In this document: one piece after another, positions 58,228-64,000 of the stretch
How the letters are laid out: every line of letters starts with the position of its first letter
How positions within the stretch are numbered: the first letter of the stretch is position 1
NCBI RefSeq assembly: GCF_011386835.1
Contig: NC_088792.1
Span: forward strand, 234,924,394 to 234,988,393
From: Chrysemys picta bellii
Taxonomy: Eukaryota > Chordata > Testudines > Emydidae
DNA: 64,000 nt
Direction: 5' to 3'
Program-made: the position numbers and the translations under genes
Notes under the pieces: model-generated
The model's input: the letters and a program-made list of their open reading frames with translations, nothing else
What the model was told of the DNA's origin: nothing
The model's database searches: none

Positions 58228-58489
58228 AGTATGTCTACATTACGGAAACTACGTTGGCATTGCTATGCTGGTCTAACCCTGCAGCGTAAATACAGAAAGA
58301 GTTTTTCTGTCAGTGACACCACCATCCCGAACACCGTTAGCTATGTTGATGAAACACTCTTCCACTGAGTTAGCTGTTTCTACACTGGGGGTCATGTCGG
58401 CATAACTACATCGATCAGAGGTGTGTTTTTTTTCCACACACCTGACTGACTCAGTTATATCAGTATAACTTTCTAGTGTAGACCAAGCC
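58228..58489. mobile_element. Harbinger-like MITE, first of a tandem pair
   Basis: It runs from GTATGTCTACATTACGG to AGTGTAGACCAAGCC. The second half (ACACACCTGACTGACTCAGT, then TATAACTTTCTAGTGTAGAC) is related to the neighbour at 58501-58776. Confidence 0.68.
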
Positions 58490-58500
58490 TAACTAACTTA

Positions 58501-58776
58501 GGCATTGTCTACGCTTAAAACACTAGAGCAGCACTGGTGCTGTAGCGCTTCACCGTAGACGCTACCTATGCCAACGGGAAGGATTCCTCTCATCAGCATA
58601 GGTAATCCACCTCCCTGAGAGGCTACAGCTAGGTTGGTAGAAGAATTCTTCCGTCAACCTAGCGCTGTCTACATGGGGACTTATGTCAGCCTAACTATAC
58701 CACCCAGGGATGTAGATTTTTTACACCCCTGACTGATATGGTTAAACTGACCAAATTTTCTAGTGTAGACTAGGCC
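58501..58776. mobile_element. Harbinger-like MITE, second of a tandem pair
   Basis: A 276-bp element with TTA on both sides (58498-58500, 58777-58779) and ends GGCATTGTCTACGC and GTGTAGACTAGGCC. It is only 11 bp from the previous element. Confidence 0.82.
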
Positions 58777-61192
58777 TTAGACTCCTTTGAAAATCCCAGC
58801 TTTCAATTTTAAGAAAAATGAAAAGAGGAAAAAAATTTAAAAGCAGTTGTAAGAAGTGGCTTGCACAGCTCCCAAGTTCAGCTGCTCTCTCTAAAGTTAT
58901 TTGCTTATTCAGCTTGCATACCTTACAAAGCTCTGGTAAGGTGGCTGTTCCTGTAGTATTAGGCTTGTGGGAATTTTTACTTGTTATGTCCAAACCAGAA
59001 TTCAAATTTCAGACATTTTTGCTGTAGCGCTATCTAAATCAAACCAAGGAATGATGGACAGAATTCTTTAAAATAGGAAAAGTGCATTTTTTCCACCCTC
59101 ACTAAACTCAAATATTAGCCGAAGAGATTTTTTTTAAAAAAGTTATCCAGAGGCAAACATGGATCATTTAATCCCAAAAAACAATATTCTGAAAAGAAAT
59201 TATTTGTATGTAATAGTTCTCTGAAGACAGCACTTATGATGCTGTATCTCTTCAATCTTCAGGGCTTGTTTCCACATGTAATAGCAGGGAAGTACTCTAG
59301 ACATAAAGGGTTTGATTCTCCATTGCCCTGCACCCATGGTAGTCATTTTTACAGTACAAAATGGATATGAAAGGCTACAAATCAGAATATCATTTTGCAC
59401 TCACTTTACACTGGTGTAAATGATTACTCAATGGAGAATCAGGTTTAACTACTTCACCACACAATGGTATCCTAAAAAATAAAATGAATTTAGGCCACTG
59501 ACAAAGTCTCTTTCTGGACTGAAGTGCTGATAGGCTAAGCTGAGTATTTGTATGCTGCTAAGGCTAATCAGTAATGTTTCATAAATGTATGTAGAGAACA
59601 TCACGTGACAGCCTTTGTTAGATCAGATGCGAAGCTGATCACTCTAGCTGGCCCCATGTTCAGAAGGAATTTAGGATGAGTGCACAAAACAGGACCAGTC
59701 ACTGCGGACTGAAGCTCATGAATCCTAGAAGCAGCAATAAATCTACAGCCACCAGGAATAAACACTCCATTTAGGAAACTTGAGCTCACAAGAATCTAGA
59801 GGCTCTAAAAGAAGCTTAATCAGTGTAGTAAGAAGCCTATTAATATCCTATGACACAGGGAAGATTGTAATGGAGGGATAGTTCAAATTCAACAAGCCCT
59901 TCGTGGGTTTGACCACTAAAGGTTGAGAAGGAATTGGTCTATCTTTTATGGGATTTTGAGACCTGAAATGTGTTATCAAATCACTTCTAACCTAGATGTA
60001 GACACATGCAGTAAGTAATTAAATTGTTTTTCTGCAGACCGTGTAAAGAGATCCACTTGATGGTGATGTGAACAGAGCTTTGGACTCTTTCCAAGGTGCT
60101 ATCTTTGATTAACCAATCAAATAGATTGAAGCTGTACCCAGGGAATAGTGACTGAGTCTCCTTCAAGCTGAGAGCATTGACAACAGATTCTATCTTCCAA
60201 GGGCACGAAGTAAATATTTGACCTTATAGTAGTTTAAGAGATTTTCAAGATAGCAAGTTAGATGAATGTATAGAATATTCTTAGGCTGCTAAAATCAACT
60301 GGAACCAAGCTTCTTAGTCATTGACAAACTGCTGCACTATCTTAGGACCAGTGCTGTGGTCGAAGACTACATGGCTTTCCCTCACACCCAAATGGGGTAC
60401 TCATGTTTGTTTGTAAACATTATGAATGCATTAAGAGCTAAGCTTGAATCAGCTGGACTGCTTTGTCTCCGCACTTCACACCTTAATAAAAAAATCTTAA
60501 AAATAAAACCATATGGGCAAAAATAAGACAAAATAATGACTAATGAAACAGAGGACACCTAAGTAGGAACAATAATTGATTAAAAGACTTGCTGAGAGAA
60601 CTGCTGTCCTATTACAAAAACCATTTGGCTGCATGTGTTCTCTTGGATATTAGTGGTAACTGGGACAGTGGAAGGAATCCACACTCCAAGGAATCCACAC
60701 TTTGCTTACTGGAGTTATGGCACTATATTATTTGCTCAGAGAAACCTATATTAATATACCATATGATACAGACAGGAAGACATACCTGTATCAGTGCTAG
60801 ATAAAATCTATTCCTAACCTGAAACTTGAGTTAAAATGGGTAGGTGAGATAGCTAAAATGTGAACAAACGTCTTGCATCTAACTTAAAAAGAGAAAAGCA
60901 TTCCAAGAGCTGCAACTTGTTCTTTCTGTACACAGGAGACTACAATATTACTATGACAATGTCTGGGTTCCTAGTGCACAATTATTTGGGTACTGCAATA
61001 TTTTGACAATAAAGATATCAACTGTTAGGGAATAAAGACACTTCACATGTACCGGATCAACAGCTATCACTTTGAATCACGCTGTGCCATCAACCATTGA
61101 GCAAATGACCACATGGATTATCTACAAAATACTGTAACGCCCTATACTGAATATTTACATAAAGCTTTAAAAATAAACATGAAAAAATAAGA
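58777..61192. other. STAU2 intron DNA with one palindromic repeat
   Basis: A palindromic repeat with clean ends lies at 59313-59441 (TGATTCTCCATTG at the left, CAATGGAGAATCA at the right). The rest shows nothing recognisable. An upstream STAU2 exon was looked for here and not found. Confidence 0.5.
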
Positions 61193-61257
61193 AAAGAACG
61201 GTTACTTACCTTCTGTAACTGTTGTTCTTCGAGATGTGTTGTTCACGTCCATTACAC
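61193..61257 (-). repeat. DIRS terminal inverted repeat, outer arm
   Basis: 65 bp that match, with no mismatch, the reverse complement of 61447-61511. It contains TTCTTCGAGATGTGTTGTTC. On the minus strand it carries AAG|GTAAGT, a consensus 5' splice site, between 61210 and 61209. Confidence 0.93.
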
Positions 61258-61364
61258 ATTAGGTGTACGCGCGCCGCGTGCACGGACGTCAGAAACTTTT
61301 TCCCTTAGCGGCTCCCGTCGGGCCGGCAGGGCCCCCTCCTTCCCGCCAGAGCGGCGCCCCGCTC

Positions 61365-61383
61365 CAGGGTATATATATCCCTG
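61365..61383. promoter_or_regulatory. Palindromic TATA element in the DIRS end
   Basis: CAGGGTATATATATCCCTG is a perfect palindrome near the middle of the terminal inverted repeat, so it reads as a TATA box on both strands. DIRS-type ends usually hold the promoter (family knowledge); function here is inferred. The ancient copy has ACATAAAGGG and TATATAAGGG in the corresponding place of its two ends. Confidence 0.5.
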
Positions 61384-61446
61384 CCGACCCGACCCCTCCG
61401 GTTCCTTCTTGCCGGAGACTCCGACAGAGGAGAAGGAGGGTGGGAA

Positions 61447-61511
61447 GTGTAATGGACGTGAACAACACATCTCGAAGAACAACAGTTACAGAAGGTAAGT
61501 AACCGTTCTTT
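61447..61511 (+). repeat. DIRS terminal inverted repeat, inner arm
   Basis: Perfect partner of 61193-61257. On the plus strand it carries AAG|GTAAGT with the GT at 61495-61496. Confidence 0.93.
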
Positions 61512-61584
61512 CTTCTTCGAGTGATTGTTCACGTCCATTACACATTAGGTGATTCCCAAGCTTACCATTGGAGGTGGGTAGGAG

Positions 61585-63603
61585 TCAAGGTACAACTGAC
61601 TCTAGCACAGCCCGACCGACCATTGCGTCCTCTCTGGTCTGATGATGGATCGCGTAGTAGGCTGTGAACGTATGTATGGACGACCAGGTGGCTGCCTTGC
61701 AGATCTCCTGGATAGGGACCTGTGCCAAGAAGGCCGTAGAGGACGCTTGGGCTCTAGTCGAGTGGGCCCGGATCTCCGGGGCCGGAACATTGGCGAGCTC
61801 ATAACAGGTGCGTATACAATGCACAATCCATGCCGACAAGCGCTGTGTCGAGATAGGCAAGCCTTTCATACGTTCCGCAATCGCAATGAACAGCTGGGGT
61901 GTTCTGCGGAACGACCTGGTCCGTTCCAGGTAAAATGCCAACGCCCTTCGGACATCCAGGATATGTAGGCTGCGTTGGTGAGGGTCCGTATGGGGTTTAG
62001 GGAAAAACACCGGTAGGCAAATGTCCTGCCCCATGTGAAACTGTGATACCACCTTTGGGAGGAATTTGGGGTGCGGCCTCAGTTGCACCTTATCTTTATG
62101 GAACACTGTATAGGGTGGTTCCGAAGAGAGGGCCCTCAATTCCGATACCCTTCTGGCCGACGTGATGGCCACGAGAAACGCCACCTTCCACGAGAGGTGC
62201 GTGAGGGAGCAAGTGGCTAGGGGCTCAAAGGGAGGACTCATGAGTCTTGTTAGGACTAGGTTCAGACTCCACGCCGGGACAGGCGGGCGCGAGTAGGGGA
62301 ACACCCTTTCCAGCCCCTTGAGGAATCGGGCCACTGTGGGGTTGGAGAACACTGACACTCCCAACTCTCCCGGATGGAAAGCCGAAATAGCGGCTAAGTG
62401 AACTCTAATTGAGGCGGGCGCAAGCCCTTGATTCTTGAGGTGCAGTAGGTAGTCCAAGATAGACGGAACTGAGGCTTGTAAAGGCTGTATGCGTTGAGGC
62501 TCACACCAGTGGGAGAACCTTTTCCATTTTGCCAGGTAGGTCGCTCTTGTAGAGGGCTTCCTACTATTAAGGAGGATTTGCTGAACTTGGTGAGAGCACC
62601 TGTGTTCTGCATCATTCAGCCAGAGAGATACCATGCCGTGAGATGTAGCGAAGACAGATTCGGGTGGAGTAGGCGACCTTCGTCTTGCGTGACTAGGTCG
62701 CGATGGAGGGTGAGGGTGATTGGATCGGCTATGGACAGTTCCAGCAGGGACGTGAACCAATGCTGGCGTGGCCAGGCCGGGGCGATGAGTATGATCGTCG
62801 CCCTGTCCCTGCGGGTCTTGAGGAGAACCTTGTGTATGAGTGGGAACGGAGGGAAGGCGTATCTCAGGCTCCCTCCCCATGGGATCATGAAGGCATCTGC
62901 TAATGATCCCCGGCTGAGGTTCTGGAACGAGCAGAACTGAGGGCATTGGCTGTTGTCCCTGGTGGCGAATAGATCCACCCGGGGAAAGCCCCACCTCCGG
63001 AAGATCGAATGCAGGATGTCTCGCTTCAACGTCCATTCGTGCATTCGGTAGGATCGGCTGAGGCGGTCTGCTAAGCCGTTTTGAATCCCCGGAAGATACA
63101 TCGCGATGAGGTGTATCGCATGGGCTATACAGAAGTTCCATAATTGGAGTGCCTCGCGACAGAGGGGAGAAGACCGGGACCCACCCTGCTTGTTTATATA
63201 GAACATGGCGGTAGTGTTGTCCGTCAGGACTGCCACGCTGTGACCCTTTATGGTGGCGCGGAAGGTCCGACAGGCGAGGCGAACCGCTCTTAGCTCCTTC
63301 AGATTGATGTGAAGCAGCTTGTCTTCTCTGGACCACAACCCTTGGGTCCGCAGTTCCCCCAGGTGCGCCCCCCAGCCCAGGTCCGATGCATCTGTTACCA
63401 ACGTCAGAGTGGGCTGTGGGGCAGCGAAGGGGATCCCTTCGCATACCTGTTGGCGATCGAGCCACCAGCGTAGCGAGCTGAGCACCTCGTTTGGGATCGT
63501 GACTACTTGATCCAATGGGTCTCTGTTGGGGCGATGCGTGTGGGCGAACCACAACTGTAAAGGTCGGAGCCTCAGGCGGGCATGTCTGACCACGTGTGTG
63601 CAA
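61585..63603 (-). CDS. DIRS tyrosine recombinase (integrase) ORF
   Basis: An open frame of 672 codons. Only the second half, from about residue 345 (N-S-R-K-P-S-T-R-A-T-Y), looks like real recombinase. It has an N-terminal SAM-like core-binding part (TYLAKWKRFSHWC, then the SILDYLLHLKNQGLAPASI region) and a catalytic domain with Arg near 485 in SARRVSELRAL, the H-x-x-R pair in RAHSTRAQ (His about 614, Arg about 617), Trp about 640 in ATWSS and the probable nucleophile Tyr about 650 in HTFTAYY. The enzyme joins the circular DNA copy to the chromosome without target duplication. The first 330 residues overlap the RT/RNase H frame by 988 nt and look like a shadow reading of it (low-complexity, Pro/Arg/Gln-rich), so the true start is probably downstream of the annotated ATG. 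No stop or frameshift is seen in the catalytic part. Confidence 0.88.
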   Translation of the reverse strand: MHTRGQTCPPEAPTFTVVVRPHASPQQRPIGSSSHDPKRGAQLATLVARSPTGMRRDPLRCPTAHSDVGNRCIGPGLGGAPGGTADPRVVVQRRQAASHQSEGAKSGSPRLSDLPRHHKGSQRGSPDGQHYRHVLYKQAGWVPVFSPLSRGTPIMELLYSPCDTPHRDVSSGDSKRLSRPPQPILPNARMDVEARHPAFDLPEVGLSPGGSIRHQGQQPMPSVLLVPEPQPGIISRCLHDPMGREPEIRLPSVPTHTQGSPQDPQGQGDDHTHRPGLATPALVHVPAGTVHSRSNHPHPPSRPSHARRRSPTPPESVFATSHGMVSLWLNDAEHRCSHQVQQILLNSRKPSTRATYLAKWKRFSHWCEPQRIQPLQASVPSILDYLLHLKNQGLAPASIRVHLAAISAFHPGELGVSVFSNPTVARFLKGLERVFPYSRPPVPAWSLNLVLTRLMSPPFEPLATCSLTHLSWKVAFLVAITSARRVSELRALSSEPPYTVFHKDKVQLRPHPKFLPKVVSQFHMGQDICLPVFFPKPHTDPHQRSLHILDVRRALAFYLERTRSFRRTPQLFIAIAERMKGLPISTQRLSAWIVHCIRTCYELANVPAPEIRAHSTRAQASSTAFLAQVPIQEICKAATWSSIHTFTAYYAIHHQTREDAMVGRAVLESVVP

Positions 63604-64000
63604 GCTGCCCTATGTCCCAGAAGCTGCATGCAACACCTTGCCGTTGTCGTGGGGAACTTTTGGACCGAGCTTACGGCTCTGTGAATTGACATGAACCGTG
63701 CCTCTGGTAGGCTCGCTTGCGCGGTTACCGAGTCCAGGGTTGCACCTATGAAGTCCAGCCTCTGTGTGGGGACTAACGTGGACTTGGGCACATTGACCCG
63801 GAGGCCGAGCTTGTCGAACGTCTGCAAGGCCAGCTTCACGTGAGATTGGACCTCGGCCTCCGACCTGCCCGCGAGTAGCCAATCGTCCAGGTACGGGAAC
63901 ACACGCATCCTTCTCTTTCGAAGGAAGGCTGCCACCACGGACATGCATTTCGTGAACACTCGTGGTGCTGACGCCAGGCCGAAGGGCAGGACCGTAAATT
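62616..64000 (-). CDS. DIRS reverse transcriptase / RNase H ORF (5' end outside the window)
   Basis: The frame is open to the window edge, giving 461 visible codons. Upstream of a GTG at 63959 it reads F-T-V-L-P-F-G-L-A-S-A-P-R-V-F-T-K, the DIRS RT motif, so the ORF continues past 64000 and the real start is not visible. Numbered from that GTG, the RT catalytic box Y-L-D-D is at 23-26. The RNase H domain follows with Asp 190 (VTDASDLGWGAHL), Glu 222 (KELRAV), Asp 247 (LTDNTTAMFYINKQGG) and Asp 298 (NGLADRLSR). The last part (AFMIPWGGSLRYAFPPFPLI, IILIAPAWPRQHWF) is typical of DIRS pol. All catalytic acidic residues are present and no break is seen. It overlaps the recombinase frame. Confidence 0.92.
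   Translation of the reverse strand, partial: FTVLPFGLASAPRVFTKCMSVVAAFLRKRRMRVFPYLDDWLLAGRSEAEVQSHVKLALQTFDKLGLRVNVPKSTLVPTQRLDFIGATLDSVTAQASLPEARFMSIHRAVSSVQKFPTTTARCCMQLLGHRAACTHVVRHARLRLRPLQLWFAHTHRPNRDPLDQVVTIPNEVLSSLRWWLDRQQVCEGIPFAAPQPTLTLVTDASDLGWGAHLGELRTQGLWSREDKLLHINLKELRAVRLACRTFRATIKGHSVAVLTDNTTAMFYINKQGGSRSSPLCREALQLWNFCIAHAIHLIAMYLPGIQNGLADRLSRSYRMHEWTLKRDILHSIFRRWGFPRVDLFATRDNSQCPQFCSFQNLSRGSLADAFMIPWGGSLRYAFPPFPLIHKVLLKTRRDRATIILIAPAWPRQHWFTSLLELSIADPITLTLHRDLVTQDEGRLLHPNLSSLHLTAWYLSG

Larger units (their letters stand above)
61193..64000 (-). mobile_element. DIRS-type (tyrosine recombinase) retrotransposon, 3' part, cut by window end
   Basis: Minus-strand element in the same orientation as STAU2. 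Its 3' side ends at 61193, after a 65-bp perfect inverted repeat (arms 61193-61257 and 61447-61511) around a GC-rich spacer. A further direct copy of part of the arm (GTTCACGTCCATTACACATT) lies at about 61527-61546, next to the recombinase end, as expected for the internal complementary region of DIRS elements. Inside are open frames for RT/RNase H and for a tyrosine recombinase. DIRS elements insert by recombinase and leave no target duplication, in line with none being seen. Open frames, identical arms and GC-rich composition against an AT-rich intron point to a young insertion. Confidence 0.92.

Noticed and set aside
61642..63510. Plus-strand open frames within the DIRS element
   Set aside because: Shadows of the minus-strand RT and recombinase ORFs in GC-rich DNA.
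1..64000. CRISPR arrays, bacterial operons, ribosomal RNA
   Set aside because: None seen. Splice sites, LINEs and SINEs show vertebrate nuclear DNA, and the microsatellites have no spacer structure.

Overview
The window is vertebrate nuclear DNA, most likely from a turtle of the suborder Cryptodira. It lies inside one protein-coding gene on the minus strand, STAU2 (Staufen double-stranded RNA-binding protein 2). Five coding exons can be read directly, in transcript order 55858-55721, 52062-51931, 42073-42013, 25544-25237 and 5451-5338. Together they give 753 nt (251 codons) in one continuous frame with compatible splice phases. They cover the dsRBD that follows the central linker, the proline/serine-rich linker that includes the tubulin-binding region, and the C-terminal dsRBD5-like segment. 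The first coding exons would lie above 64000 and the last coding exon(s) below position 1.

The turtle assignment rests on the repeats. There is a tRNA-derived SINE with a CR1-like tail, as in the tortoise Pol III SINE of cryptodires. There are several 5'-truncated CR1 LINEs, a DIRS-type tyrosine-recombinase retrotransposon, a Penelope-like GIY-YIG remnant, and many Harbinger-like MITEs with TTA target duplications. No mammalian Alu, B1 or L1 is seen.

Layout: 0.2-2.1 kb is an old non-LTR LINE (minus) carrying two small DNA transposons. 5.3-5.5 kb is a STAU2 exon. 5.85-6.3 kb is a hAT MITE. 8.4-9.95 kb is a CR1 ORF1/endonuclease segment split by a Harbinger MITE. 13.4-13.5 kb is a U2 snRNA pseudogene. 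14.7-15.4 kb is an LTR-like repeat. 16.9-17.8 kb is an L2-like remnant. 20.7-21.3 kb is a MITE inside an older repeat. 25.2-25.5 kb is a STAU2 exon. 27.2-28.1 kb is a CR1 3' half. 30.1-30.4 kb is a hAT element with a perfect 8-bp duplication. 35.5-35.7 kb is a long hairpin. 36.8-39.8 kb is an ancient DIRS copy with inverted ends. 40.2-41.6 kb is an LTR, a hAT MITE and a 0.7-kb Harbinger-like element in a row. 42.0 kb is a STAU2 exon. 42.4-43.6 kb is a Penelope-like fragment holding a MITE. 48 kb is a compound microsatellite, followed by the tRNA-SINE at 49 kb. 50.4-51.35 kb is a CR1. 51.9 kb and 55.7 kb are STAU2 exons. 57.3-57.8 kb is a solo LTR. 58.2-58.8 kb is a pair of MITEs. 61.2-64.0 kb is the 3' part of a young-looking DIRS retrotransposon with open RT/RNase H and tyrosine recombinase frames and a 65-bp perfect inverted repeat.

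The only host function readable here is STAU2, which binds double-stranded RNA and takes part in mRNA transport. Everything else is intron or transposable element. The most interesting objects are the DIRS element, whose end carries a central palindromic TATA and a consensus 5' splice donor in both orientations, and the layered nested insertions. All family names come from recognition of motifs and structure; no database search was possible.
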